NCBI RefSeq assembly: GCF_014385065.1
Contig: NZ_JACRTA010000001.1
Coordinates: 434,001 to 498,000, forward strand
Direction of reading: 5' to 3'
DNA from: Lentihominibacter hominis
Lineage (GTDB): Bacteria; Bacillota; Clostridia; Peptostreptococcales; Anaerovoracaceae
Length of the DNA stretch: 64,000 bases
The notes under the pieces are model-generated. The model searched no databases. It saw only the letters and a program-made list of their open reading frames with translations, and had not been told where the DNA came from. The translations under genes were made by a program, and so were the position numbers. Below, piece by piece: positions 47,001 to 56,136 of the stretch (its first letter is position 1; each line of letters opens with the position of its first letter).

Positions 47001-48680
47001 TCACCTTACGCTTTCATTTACTTCGTCCTCTAAAACCCTGTACGCAACTTTTCCCACTAATGTTTTAGGCAATTCTCTGCGAAATTCTATCTCAGAGGGA
47101 ACTCCGAATCTGAACACCTTTTTTCTGCAGTTTTCAAGAATCTCTTCTTTTATTTTTTCACTAGGTTCTACGCCTTCTCTCAAAACAACAAAAGCTTTTA
47201 CCTTATGCATCTTATACTTATCCGGAATCCCTATAGCGCAGGAATACATAACGTCAGGATGTGCATCTATGGCATTCTCCACCTGTGAAGGGTATATATT
47301 ATATCCCGAAACTATAATGATGCGTTTCAGCCTCTGCCTAAAATATACAAAACCCTCCTCGTCCATCATTCCCATGTCTCCGGTATGAAGCCATATCCTG
47401 CCGTCGCCATGCGGTCTCAAGGTTCTTGCAGTCTCATCAGGATCGTCAAGATATCCTCTCATCACCGAAGGACCGCTTATACAGATCTCTCCGTCATGAT
47501 TAGGCGGAAGCTTTTCGTTGGTGTCTACTTTTACTATCTTATAATATGTATCCGGAAAAGGTATTCCTATGCTGCCTTCCTTATAATAATCATATGGGGT
47601 CAGACAGCTGGCTGTCACACACTCTGTAGTCCCGTATCCTTCGCGTATCTGTATTGAAGAATTATGTTCCCTCAGAAATTCATCCACCTTTTTCTTCAGT
47701 TCTATTGACAGTGAATCTCCCCCACAAAACATTCCCCTTATAAATGACATATCAAAGCCCTGCAATCCGTCTGTTCTGAGAAGAGCTTCAAAAAGAGTAG
47801 GAACACCGGGAAGCACATTAGGTTTTTCCTTTTTTATAAGTCTGGCATAAGTCTCTACAGAAAACTGGGGAACCAATATACACGTACCCCCGTGAATCAG
47901 CGCAGTATGTATTCCTATGCCAAGTCCGAATCCATGAAAAAGAGGCATCACCGAAAGCATTCTCAATCCATCCAGTGAGAATCCCGCAGCTACTCCTGTC
48001 TGCAGCGCCAGCGCATTTAAGTTGAGATTAGTAAGCTGTATTCCCTTAGTCTTTCCGGTGGTGCCTCCGCTGAACAAAATCACAGCTTCATCATCATATT
48101 TATTATCAGGCTTTTCAGGGGCGCCTTTTTTATGTCCCTCCCTGACAAAATTACTCCATTTAAATACTGTTCGGCTGTCATACTTTATTCTTGTCTTGCC
48201 TTTGACCGTCAAAGGATACAGCGCATTCTTAGGAAATGGCAGTTCATCCTTTATGTCCGCCACTATAATCTTTATAGACATCCCTGTATTTTCCACGGCG
48301 CTCTTTATCTTTTCATAAAAAAGGTTCAATGTGACTATAGCCTTACTGTCAGTTTTCGACAGATAAAACTCTATTTCTTCGACAGCTGACAGGGGATGTA
48401 TCATCACCGATACTGCACCTGCTCTGTTCAGAGCATAAAAGCTGTCTACGGCCTGAGGTGTATTAGGCATGCATATAGTAACTCTGTCACCCTTTCCTAT
48501 ACCTATCGAAGAAAAACCTCCTGCCACCGTTTCTATCTTTTTTACAAAATCTTCATACCTTGTCTTTTTCCCCTGAAATTCATAGGCTGACACGTCAGGT
48601 TTATTCCTTGCTGCCTTATATACCTCTTCATACATCAATGTATAGGGATAATCTATCGTCTGCCTTAAATGCTTCTCCAT
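47001..48680 (-). CDS. AMP-forming acyl-CoA synthetase / ligase
   Basis: A 559-residue ANL-superfamily enzyme. FSGGTTGKTKGIQLT is the P-loop, GYGTTE and WLHTGDMG bind adenylate, and PKTLVGKVAYR holds the catalytic lysine near the C-terminus. It activates a carboxylic acid to acyl-AMP and then to an acyl-thioester. It is coupled to the E2-like protein downstream. A medium- or long-chain fatty acid is likely but not provable here. Confidence 0.92.
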   Translation of the reverse strand: MEKHLRQTIDYPYTLMYEEVYKAARNKPDVSAYEFQGKKTRYEDFVKKIETVAGGFSSIGIGKGDRVTICMPNTPQAVDSFYALNRAGAVSVMIHPLSAVEEIEFYLSKTDSKAIVTLNLFYEKIKSAVENTGMSIKIIVADIKDELPFPKNALYPLTVKGKTRIKYDSRTVFKWSNFVREGHKKGAPEKPDNKYDDEAVILFSGGTTGKTKGIQLTNLNLNALALQTGVAAGFSLDGLRMLSVMPLFHGFGLGIGIHTALIHGGTCILVPQFSVETYARLIKKEKPNVLPGVPTLFEALLRTDGLQGFDMSFIRGMFCGGDSLSIELKKKVDEFLREHNSSIQIREGYGTTECVTASCLTPYDYYKEGSIGIPFPDTYYKIVKVDTNEKLPPNHDGEICISGPSVMRGYLDDPDETARTLRPHGDGRIWLHTGDMGMMDEEGFVYFRQRLKRIIIVSGYNIYPSQVENAIDAHPDVMYSCAIGIPDKYKMHKVKAFVVLREGVEPSEKIKEEILENCRKKVFRFGVPSEIEFRRELPKTLVGKVAYRVLEDEVNESVR

Positions 48681-48734
48681 ATATTGATACCATCCTTTTT
48701 TGATCTCATATCAGTTTTTTTCTCGAACTTTGTC

Positions 48735-48743
48735 ATTATATCA
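48735..48743 (-). promoter_or_regulatory. Extended -10 promoter for the acyl-CoA ligase operon
   Basis: On the minus strand TGATATAAT (TGn-TATAAT) lies about 55 bases before the ligase start. No good -35 is visible, as is common for extended -10 promoters. Confidence 0.6.
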
Positions 48744-48756
48744 CGGTTATGGGAAT

Positions 48757-48796
48757 AAAAAAAGTGTGCATAATAGAATCAAAGATTCCTATGCAC
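48757..48796 (-). terminator. Terminator of the crotonase operon
   Basis: On the minus strand GTGCATA and TATGCAC enclose GGAATC...GATTCT, forming one long stem, followed by seven T. It separates the crotonase gene from the ligase operon. Confidence 0.88.
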
Positions 48797-48871
48797 GTAT
48801 CTGTCTGCAAGTGATTTTTATCAGTCAGATGACATACAGTCAGACGACATATTTTATCCGCTTTGATATAT

Positions 48872-49654
48872 TCACGAACGGTTTCTGTATGGCTTATGCG
48901 GACGCTTTTGCAGAAATGCAGATGTTGCTTCCGCTCTGTCAGGGCTGTCATAACACTGCGTAAACAATTGTCTTTCTAATTCAAGCGCATCACAAAGAGG
49001 CAGCTCAAGCCCCTGTTTCACCGACTGCCTCATGAGCCGTATCGCATTAGGAGACTTATCTGCTATAATACCGGCCACCTCCATTGCTTTACTCATGAGA
49101 TTCTCTTTTTCAGTTATATATTCCACCAGATGAAGACTATAACATTCTTCTGCGCTCATTATCCTTCCCGTCAGCAAAATATCAGATGCACATGAAGGTC
49201 CTACCAGTCTTGGAAGAAGCTGCGTGGCTGTCCAGCAAGGGATGCCGCCAAGGTTCACAGTAGGGATACCTATTTTCGCTGTTTTCGCAGCAACGGTGAT
49301 ATCTGAAGCAAGTATAAGTTCCATTCCTCCGCCCAGCGCATAACCGTCAATAGCTGCTATAACAGGAACCGGACTGTTATATATAGACATTGCACAATCC
49401 TGCCCTCTCTTTGAAAATTCATAAGCCGTTTCCTTTGTCAGAAGACTTTCTTCCTTTATATCTCCTCCTGCTGTAAACGAACGGTCAATAGAACTATTCA
49501 AAATAATCGCATATATATCCGGATCTTTGCCTGCCGCCCTTATTGAATACGTCAATTCTTCCAGTGTTTTTGACCGAAATGCGTTCAAAACTTCAGGGCG
49601 ATCCAACGTGATGATGGCTACATTTCCTTCTTTTTTCATCAATACATCATCCAT
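48872..49654 (-). CDS. Enoyl-CoA hydratase/isomerase (crotonase) family protein with altered active site
   Basis: A 260-residue crotonase. The oxyanion hole is present (FTAGGDI at 60-66 and ALGGGMEL at 106-113). The first catalytic glutamate (Glu144 in rat hydratase) is E112, but the position 20 residues later (Glu164) is T132 in IGIPTVNLGG. Normal hydration is therefore doubtful; isomerase, thioesterase, dehalogenase or decarboxylase chemistry is possible in this superfamily. AAGGAGG precedes the ATG. Confidence 0.88.
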   Translation of the reverse strand: MDDVLMKKEGNVAIITLDRPEVLNAFRSKTLEELTYSIRAAGKDPDIYAIILNSSIDRSFTAGGDIKEESLLTKETAYEFSKRGQDCAMSIYNSPVPVIAAIDGYALGGGMELILASDITVAAKTAKIGIPTVNLGGIPCWTATQLLPRLVGPSCASDILLTGRIMSAEECYSLHLVEYITEKENLMSKAMEVAGIIADKSPNAIRLMRQSVKQGLELPLCDALELERQLFTQCYDSPDRAEATSAFLQKRPHKPYRNRS

Positions 49655-49738
49655 ATGAATACCTCCTTATCTTTAAAGTAATATTGACTTTACTATATCA
49701 TGAAAAGACTGTCACTCCAATAAAGATTTTTCCTATCT

Positions 49739-50353
49739 TTATCTGATACTGTCACCTACCTTTGCCAGATAATCATGCATATGAGTCTCATCAAGCTTGA
49801 TAATACTGATATCTTTGTTCACAGTACATACAGACAGAATATAATTCCCGACTGCCTTTGAAAAGATATTCTTTCCAATACAATCGTGCCATCCATCCCA
49901 CAATACATGAGCAAAATCCTCTTCATCCAGTCTTTCTGCATATCCGTCTGCCGACTGCTTCCCATACGCTTCCATACATCCTTTGCATCTTATCTCTCTC
50001 TGAGACATATCTTCTTTTCCTTGTTCTATATCCACTCCTATATCCAACTCAGAAAAACCACAGGCCGAGCAGCTTCCGCTGTGCGAAAAATTAAAACAGA
50101 TCCCATTGACACCTATATACGGTTTTCCTCCTTTGTGTATACATATCTCCGGAACAAAACGCGATCCGTATATATCATATATTCCAAATGCAAACAACAT
50201 ATATACTGCCAGTGATAGCTGTTTATCTTTTGCCTCTGAATACCGATCTATTTTACATCTTCTATCTTCAGGACAAATACGATAACATCTACTGTACAAA
50301 GATCCGGATAATTCAAATATACTGCAGTCAATTAAATAAACTATCGTTCCCAT
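49739..50353 (-). CDS. Sfp-type 4'-phosphopantetheinyl transferase-like protein, degenerate
   Basis: A 204-residue protein with two Sfp landmarks: FNFSHSG (87-93) and GVDIE (106-110, Mg2+-binding). The third motif, normally WxxKEA/S, reads LWDGWHDCIGK (151-161), so the Lys-Glu pair is lost. It also has an unusual number of cysteines. It may be inactive, or use other residues. It lies between the small gene at 50372 and the crotonase gene in one operon. RBS is modest. Confidence 0.75.
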   Translation of the reverse strand: MGTIVYLIDCSIFELSGSLYSRCYRICPEDRRCKIDRYSEAKDKQLSLAVYMLFAFGIYDIYGSRFVPEICIHKGGKPYIGVNGICFNFSHSGSCSACGFSELDIGVDIEQGKEDMSQREIRCKGCMEAYGKQSADGYAERLDEEDFAHVLWDGWHDCIGKNIFSKAVGNYILSVCTVNKDISIIKLDETHMHDYLAKVGDSIR

Positions 50354-50371
50354 TCCCAGTCTGCCTTTCTA

Positions 50372-50527
50372 TCATTGGGGCAATTCATCTGTCGAAAAGC
50401 AAAATATATCTTTGCTTTTCACTATAATTATACCTTCAATTGGACTGCCCATTCCGTCTAACGCCTTTAATTGATGATCTCCATTAATATAGTCATGTGA
50501 AACAGCTTTAAATTCTGCAACATCCAT
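50372..50527 (-). CDS. Small protein of unknown function opening the crotonase operon (51 aa)
   Basis: ATG 50527 follows AAAGGAGGTATGCC, an excellent ribosome binding site, and the frame runs 51 residues (MDVAEFKAVSHDYINGDHQL...). It is acidic and mixed alpha/beta in look, with no membrane segment and one cysteine. Its stop is 18 bases before the transferase-like start. The promoter and operator at 50554-50600 are directly upstream, so this is the first gene of the operon. No homologue is recognised. Confidence 0.75.
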   Translation of the reverse strand: MDVAEFKAVSHDYINGDHQLKALDGMGSPIEGIIIVKSKDIFCFSTDELPQ

Positions 50528-50553
50528 GGCATACCTCCTTTTATTCAATCTAA

Positions 50554-50600
50554 TTAGTTTTAACTAACTAAATGATAAAACGATTTTTTGCCAAAGTCAA
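50554..50600 (-). promoter_or_regulatory. Sigma-A promoter with overlapping inverted-repeat operator
   Basis: On the minus strand TTGACT (50600-50595), a 17-base spacer and TATCAT (50577-50572) form a good promoter. The repeat TTAGTT-N2-AACTAA (50554-50567) covers the expected start site; it is extended by TTAGTTAG on one side and CTAATTAG on the other. This MarR/TetR-like arrangement suggests a repressor; none is adjacent. Confidence 0.75.
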
Positions 50601-50601
50601 C

Positions 50602-50653
50602 AAAACCTGAAATAAAATCTTGCAAATCCTGCACGGATTTTATCCCAGGTTTT
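50602..50653. repeat. Long imperfect inverted repeat between divergent promoters
   Basis: AAAACCTGAAATAAAATC (50602-50619) and GATTTTATCCCAGGTTTT (50636-50653) pair with two mismatches around a 16-base loop. It lies upstream of the crotonase-operon promoter and in front of tspO, so it could be a leader hairpin for tspO or a protein site. Confidence 0.55.
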
Positions 50654-50786
50654 ATCAGATCGCTATCCCTGCTATTCTGCAATTTCATTACTTACCATAA
50701 TTTGCTGTTGTTTCCCCGCCGAATTCGCAGCAGCATGAATAGAAAATATTTTAAATCATATAATAACCATATTGTGAGGTGTTTTT

Positions 50787-51248
50787 ATGAAAATACATTG
50801 GAAAAGATTAATAATATGTATACTTATACCACTGTCCATAGGAAGCATTGCCGCAATAATAACCCGAGGCGGAAGTGAAACTTTCAGCGCCATCGACAAG
50901 CCGCCGCTGTCTCCTCCGGGGTGGCTTTTTCCGGTGATGTGGACCATACTTTACATTCTGATGGGAATCGCATCTTATCTTGTGATGAATTCCTCCAAGC
51001 CCCACGGTTCTGCCGCCGCTTTCTATATGATACAGCTTGTTTTTAATTTCTTCTGGCCTATTATATTTTTCAATTTTGAATTATATCTCATATCATTTAT
51101 ATGGCTTGTCCTGCTGTGGATACTCATACTGATTACCATGATTTTATTCAGTAAAATATCAAAACCGGCTGCATGGCTTTTACTCCCATATCTTCTTTGG
51201 GTAGCTTTCGCAGGGTATCTGAACTTCGGTATTTATATCATGAATTAA
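50787..51248 (+). CDS. tspO: TspO/MBR family membrane protein
   Basis: A 153-residue protein with five membrane segments. KPPLSPPGWLFPVMWTILYI is the TspO signature. The family binds porphyrins and is linked to tetrapyrrole and stress responses; the role here is unknown. GTGAGGTG precedes the ATG. Its 3' end overlaps the convergent kdpD stop by 11 bases. Confidence 0.95.
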   Translation: MKIHWKRLIICILIPLSIGSIAAIITRGGSETFSAIDKPPLSPPGWLFPVMWTILYILMGIASYLVMNSSKPHGSAAAFYMIQLVFNFFWPIIFFNFELYLISFIWLVLLWILILITMILFSKISKPAAWLLLPYLLWVAFAGYLNFGIYIMN

Positions 51249-53283
51249 CTTCCTTGCTTCCATCCCTCTTTGCCGTCTCTATTCGTTCAATACGTTCAAG
51301 TACAAATGCCGCCTCATTTAATATAGCTGATATTATATCATATTTAAAACTTCCTATCTCACGTCTTTCCTCCAGTACCATACCTACGACTGCCAAAACT
51401 TTTTCGCCATCCATAACCGGCAGATATATAGCCTCCGCATCCGGAAGTGTATGAGTCGTACATCCGGCACGATGACCATTTTCAAATACCCACGAAACAA
51501 CTGACTGTTCTCTTATATCAGTATATTTTTCTTTAAGTTCTTCATAAATATCACTATCAAGATCTTTTCTGAAAAAAATATACGGATCCTGACAGATTCC
51601 ATCCACTTTAGTATAAAACAAAACTGTAAGCATCAAAAGTTTCTGTATCTGAGAGGCCAGTTCTTCACCGACTTCCTGCCTAGAGAAACTCCTTCTCAGC
51701 TGTCTGCTGTTGTTGAGCAAAATTTCCGTTCTGTAAACTCTTTTAGCATTAGCTTCATTTTGTCTCTGCACTTTGGAAAGCGACCATGAACTTATGAGCC
51801 CCACAGAAAGCAACATAGCAAACGTCAAATAATATTCACTGTTATCAGCTGCCATACTATGAACAGGCATTACGAAAAAATAATTGAATGTAAGTACTCC
51901 TACGACAGACTGCAGTGTCGAACAAAGATAGCCTCTTGTAAAAATGGAAGTAACCATTATTCCAAACAGATACACCATTATAATATTTGCTTCCGAAAAA
52001 CCCATATTCCTCAGGCCAAGCCCTATGGCAATGCTTAAAACACAGATCAATGCAGTAAGAAAAAAATCTCTGATTCTTGCATTTTTAAAATATCCTATCA
52101 CACGGCTATTCAGTGAAAGCCTTCGTCTTCTTCTGCCATCCTCATCAGATACTACAAGTACGTCCAGACCGGGAGCATGCTGCATTACACTGTTGGACAA
52201 TGCTCTGCTGTTTTGCCTAAATGAAGATCCATGATTGGTCCGTCCCATTACAATTTTAGTTACATGGCTTATCTTAGCATATTCGGCTATCTGTCTGGCT
52301 ATATTATTGCTGAATACAGTCACCACTTTTGCGCCGAGTTTTCTTGCAAGTTTTATATTGGCATCACGCTGTCGTTTATTCTTTGATGTCATATTCTGCA
52401 GCACTACGTTTTCAATATAAAGTGCTGTAAAATTAGCATGAAGTGAATTAGCAAGTCTCGCCGCCTTTCTTATTACCTTGCCGTTCACAGGTGACGGAGA
52501 TATGCATACCATCACATGCTCTTCGGGAGAAATATTCATATCCCCGCAGGCTTTATTCTCTTGCTCCGCAATCATATTCACTCTATCTGCCATACGCCGC
52601 AAAGCCATTTCTCTCAAAGCCGTCAGCTTGTTCTTTTTAAAAAAATTATTAAGAGCCCTTGCAGATTGAGTTTTTCGGTATATCTTTCCTTCTTTCATTC
52701 TTAAGATCAACTCTTCAGGTTCGATATCCACCATTTTAACTTGATCTGCTCCGTCAAAAACACTATCAGGTATCCGTTCTTTCACTTCAACCCCTGTTAT
52801 ATTTTCAACTACATCATTCAAACTCTCAAGATGTTGTATATTCACAGTGGTATATACATTTATACCATGATCTAAAAGTTCCTCTATATCCTGATACCGT
52901 TTTTCATGTCTGCATCCCGGAACATTAGTATGAGCAAGTTCATCTACAAGTATAACTTTCGGTTTTCTCAAAAGAGCTGCATCTAAATCAAATTCTCTGA
53001 ACTTATGCCCCTTATACTCTACCATTTTAAAAGGCAGCTGTTCTATCCCTTCCATCATTTTAACAGTATCCGGTCTGTCATGAGGCTCTATATACCCAGC
53101 TACTACATCTATACCCTCTTTTTTCAAAACATGTGCCATTTCCAGCATGGCGTAAGTTTTCCCTGTACCTGCAACATAGCCCAGAAATATTTTAAGCTTC
53201 CCTCTTTCATACTTTTGCTCAATTGCTTTTTCCGCTCTTATTCTTTCAAGGAATTCTTCAGGAGCGGCTCTTCCGTCACTCAT
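51238..53283 (-). CDS. kdpD: KdpD-like sensor lacking the histidine kinase domains
   Basis: Starting at ATG 53283 (AAAGGAGG) the protein has 681 residues. It has the KdpD N-terminal domain (GYVAGTGKTYAML at 35-47; VDELAHTNVPG), a universal-stress domain (~255-375), four membrane segments (~405-505) and a GAF-like domain (~535-670). It ends there: no HisKA or HATPase_c, unlike full KdpD of about 890 residues. SPS (262-264), exactly 20 residues, then FTALY (285-289) matches the c-di-AMP-binding motif SxS-X20-FTAxY known from S. aureus KdpD. No kdpE is adjacent. The end is natural because tspO lies on the other strand. Confidence 0.9.
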   Translation of the reverse strand: MSDGRAAPEEFLERIRAEKAIEQKYERGKLKIFLGYVAGTGKTYAMLEMAHVLKKEGIDVVAGYIEPHDRPDTVKMMEGIEQLPFKMVEYKGHKFREFDLDAALLRKPKVILVDELAHTNVPGCRHEKRYQDIEELLDHGINVYTTVNIQHLESLNDVVENITGVEVKERIPDSVFDGADQVKMVDIEPEELILRMKEGKIYRKTQSARALNNFFKKNKLTALREMALRRMADRVNMIAEQENKACGDMNISPEEHVMVCISPSPVNGKVIRKAARLANSLHANFTALYIENVVLQNMTSKNKRQRDANIKLARKLGAKVVTVFSNNIARQIAEYAKISHVTKIVMGRTNHGSSFRQNSRALSNSVMQHAPGLDVLVVSDEDGRRRRRLSLNSRVIGYFKNARIRDFFLTALICVLSIAIGLGLRNMGFSEANIIMVYLFGIMVTSIFTRGYLCSTLQSVVGVLTFNYFFVMPVHSMAADNSEYYLTFAMLLSVGLISSWSLSKVQRQNEANAKRVYRTEILLNNSRQLRRSFSRQEVGEELASQIQKLLMLTVLFYTKVDGICQDPYIFFRKDLDSDIYEELKEKYTDIREQSVVSWVFENGHRAGCTTHTLPDAEAIYLPVMDGEKVLAVVGMVLEERREIGSFKYDIISAILNEAAFVLERIERIETAKRDGSKEVNS

Positions 53284-53315
53284 ATATACCTCCTTTCTGA
53301 AATACAACAAAATAG

Positions 53316-53348
53316 GCAAATAAGCAGATATGAAATCTGCTTATTTGC
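53316..53348 (-). repeat. Perfect 14-bp hairpin between kdpC and kdpD
   Basis: GCAAATAAGCAGAT and ATCTGCTTATTTGC enclose a five-base loop; on the minus strand CTATTTTGTTG follows. It may be a weak terminator or processing site that lowers kdpD expression relative to kdpABC. Confidence 0.75.
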
Positions 53349-53359
53349 TTTGAAGGTGT

Positions 53360-54007
53360 TTATATTTCTCCGATTTTTTCGGCTATTGCTAAATTACATT
53401 TAAGCACATTTACTCTTTCATGACCGAATACTCCCAAGACTTTTCCCGAAGTATTTTCTTTCACTATCTTCTCCAGTTCTTCCTCACTCAGACCACTGGC
53501 CGCAGATATTGCCGGGATTTGTATTTGAGCGGATTTCGGAGTGATATTAGGATCAAGCCCCGATCCTGATGCAGTCAGAAGATCTGCCGGGATATCACCC
53601 ATTTTCACTCCCGGATGTGTTTCCAGAAATTCCTGCATATCTTCTTCTACTCTTTTCTTAAGTTCTTCGTTTGAAGCTCCATAATTGAAATTTCCGGATG
53701 AAACTCCGCCGTACTCTCCATTCTCGGCTTGCTCTCTGGTATATGTATTATAGTTTACACTTGATACACGTCCCTGAAAATATCTTTGATCACCTGAAAA
53801 ATCCTGCCCTACTATGGCTGATCCCACTGCTTTCTCAGGATCCTCAGTCTTTTCTCCGGAGGCAGTTATCATACTGCCGTTTGCCTGATTAGGGAAGATC
53901 GCCTGCCCCAAACCTGTCATTGCAGCAGGATAAGCCAAGCCACATATCACAAGCATTATGGCAGTAAGTATCAAACCGCTCCTTAAATATTTAAGAAATG
54001 TTTTCAT
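53360..54007 (-). CDS. kdpC: K+-transporting ATPase subunit KdpC
   Basis: A 215-residue protein with one N-terminal membrane segment and the KdpC stretches SGSGLDPNITPKSAQIQ and VLGVFGHERVNVL. It is the periplasmic-facing partner of KdpB. RBS AGGAGGAG; 17 bases after kdpB. Confidence 0.97.
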   Translation of the reverse strand: MKTFLKYLRSGLILTAIMLVICGLAYPAAMTGLGQAIFPNQANGSMITASGEKTEDPEKAVGSAIVGQDFSGDQRYFQGRVSSVNYNTYTREQAENGEYGGVSSGNFNYGASNEELKKRVEEDMQEFLETHPGVKMGDIPADLLTASGSGLDPNITPKSAQIQIPAISAASGLSEEELEKIVKENTSGKVLGVFGHERVNVLKCNLAIAEKIGEI

Positions 54008-54024
54008 TTTTTTCTCCTCCTACT

Positions 54025-56094
54025 TTACATACCCAGCATCGCAAGCAGCGGTGTAATGAGTATGTCTATCAGTTTTATTCCGACAAAAGGTACGATTACT
54101 CCGCCAAGGCCGTATATACCGAGATTCTTTGTCAGCATCTTCTGAGCACTCATAGGTTTATATTTGACACCTTTCATTGCTATAGGTATCAGACAAGGAA
54201 TTACTATCGCATTGAATATCAGCGCAGACAATATGGCTGACATCGGAGTAGAAAGCCCCATTATATTAAGTACCTGCATTTGAGGAATCACCATTGTGAA
54301 CATCGCCGGAATAATAGCGAAATACTTAGCTATATCATTAGCTATACTGAAAGTAGTGAGTGATCCTCTCGTTATAAGAAGCTGTTTTCCTATTTCGACA
54401 ACCTCAAGTATCTTTGTAGGGTCAGAATCAAGGTCTACCATGTTTGCAGCTTCTTTTGCTGCCGATGTACCGGAATTCATAGCCAGCCCTACATCTGCCT
54501 GAGCCAGCGCCGGAGCATCGTTAGTGCCGTCTCCAGTCATAGCCACCAACTTTCCTTCTGCCTGTTCTTTTTTTATGGCTTCTATTTTATCTTCAGGCTT
54601 ACATTCGGCGATGAACCCATCTACTCCCGCTTCTTTAGCTATAGTAGCTGCCGTAAGCGGATTGTCTCCTGTACACATGATTGTCTTTATTCCTATGCTT
54701 CTCAATCTCTGAAATCTCTCTACAAGACCCGGCTTTACCGTATCCTTAAGATAGATAACGCCATATATCACATTATCTGCAGATACTACAAGCGGTGTGC
54801 CTCCAAGAGACGATATTTCTGAAATTATACGGTCAAGATCCTCCGGAATCGTTCCCCCGTTTTCCTTTACCATCTCTTTGATGGCATCTCCGGCTCCCTT
54901 TCTAATCTTCAGGCCGTCCTTTGTATCTGCTCCTGACATTCTTGTCTGAGCAGTGAATTCTACGAATTCCATATCTTTTCCGGCCTGCTTGGTATCTACT
55001 GTAGTTCCCAGCTGCATTCCCAGTTTCAGTGTTGATTTTCCTTCCGGAGTAGGATCACACAGAGAACTTAATACTGCAAAATCTATCAAATCTTCTTTTT
55101 TCTGCCCTTTTACAGGGTAAAAATCAGCTGCCAGTCTATTACCAAATGTTATGGTTCCTGTTTTATCAAGCATCATGGTATCAACATCACCACAAGCCTC
55201 TACAGCCTTACCTGACATAGCTATTACATTGAATCTGGTCACCCTGTCCATTCCGGCTATACCTATCGCTGACAAAAGCGCTCCAATAGTAGTAGGAATC
55301 AAACATACCAAAAGAGCTATCATAGTTGAAACCTGTATCTCTGCTCCAGAATATCCTGAAAAAGCGTAGAGCGTAACTACTACTATAAGGAATATTATGG
55401 TAAGTCCAACCAGAAGGGTATTAAGAGCAATCTCGTTAGGAGTTTTCTGTCTTGATGCCCCTTCAACAAGAGCAATCATCTTATCAAGGAATGATTCTCC
55501 CGGTTTTGATGTTATTCTGATTTTCAGCCAATCGCTGACAACTGTTGTTCCTCCCGTTACTGATGAAAAATCCGTTCCCGCTTCTCTCGTTACAGGAGCT
55601 GATTCTCCAGTAATGGCAGATTCATCTACAGAAGCAATACCTTCTATAACTTCACCGTCATTAGGAATGACTTCTCCTGCTTTTACAATAACTATATCGT
55701 CCATTTTCAGTTCTGAAGCGTTCACTATGGTTTCGTTTCCGTCTTCATCTATTAAACGAGCCTTTGTATCATGTTTCGTATTCTTAAGCGATGCCGCCTG
55801 TGCCTTTCCTCGTCCTTCGGCTACCGACTCTGCGAAATTAGCAAAAAGTACAGTGATAAAAAGGATAACACACACGATACCGTTATATGTTCTAAGATAA
55901 CCCAGAGAAACGTCATCTCCGAAAATACCCGGAAAAATGGTCATCACAAAAGTGAGGACAAATCCCAGTTCGACAACGAACATCACGGGATTCTTTACCA
56001 TGTACCTCGGGTCAAACTTTTTAAAAGCTCCGATAATAGAGCTCTTCAAGATCTCCCGGGTTATGAATTTTGTCTTCTGATGTTTATTAGACAT
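54025..56094 (-). CDS. kdpB: K+-transporting P-type ATPase subunit KdpB
   Basis: A 689-residue P-type ATPase. The phosphorylated aspartate is D310 in MLDKTGTIT, with TGES (163-166) and [17 protein letters not shown]. It energises K+ uptake through KdpA. Length and motifs are normal. kdpA lies 42 bases upstream. Confidence 0.98.
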   Translation of the reverse strand: MSNKHQKTKFITREILKSSIIGAFKKFDPRYMVKNPVMFVVELGFVLTFVMTIFPGIFGDDVSLGYLRTYNGIVCVILFITVLFANFAESVAEGRGKAQAASLKNTKHDTKARLIDEDGNETIVNASELKMDDIVIVKAGEVIPNDGEVIEGIASVDESAITGESAPVTREAGTDFSSVTGGTTVVSDWLKIRITSKPGESFLDKMIALVEGASRQKTPNEIALNTLLVGLTIIFLIVVVTLYAFSGYSGAEIQVSTMIALLVCLIPTTIGALLSAIGIAGMDRVTRFNVIAMSGKAVEACGDVDTMMLDKTGTITFGNRLAADFYPVKGQKKEDLIDFAVLSSLCDPTPEGKSTLKLGMQLGTTVDTKQAGKDMEFVEFTAQTRMSGADTKDGLKIRKGAGDAIKEMVKENGGTIPEDLDRIISEISSLGGTPLVVSADNVIYGVIYLKDTVKPGLVERFQRLRSIGIKTIMCTGDNPLTAATIAKEAGVDGFIAECKPEDKIEAIKKEQAEGKLVAMTGDGTNDAPALAQADVGLAMNSGTSAAKEAANMVDLDSDPTKILEVVEIGKQLLITRGSLTTFSIANDIAKYFAIIPAMFTMVIPQMQVLNIMGLSTPMSAILSALIFNAIVIPCLIPIAMKGVKYKPMSAQKMLTKNLGIYGLGGVIVPFVGIKLIDILITPLLAMLGM

Positions 56095-56136
56095 GCTTAT
56101 TACATCCCTTTCTTATAATTTCATCCAGTTAATCAT

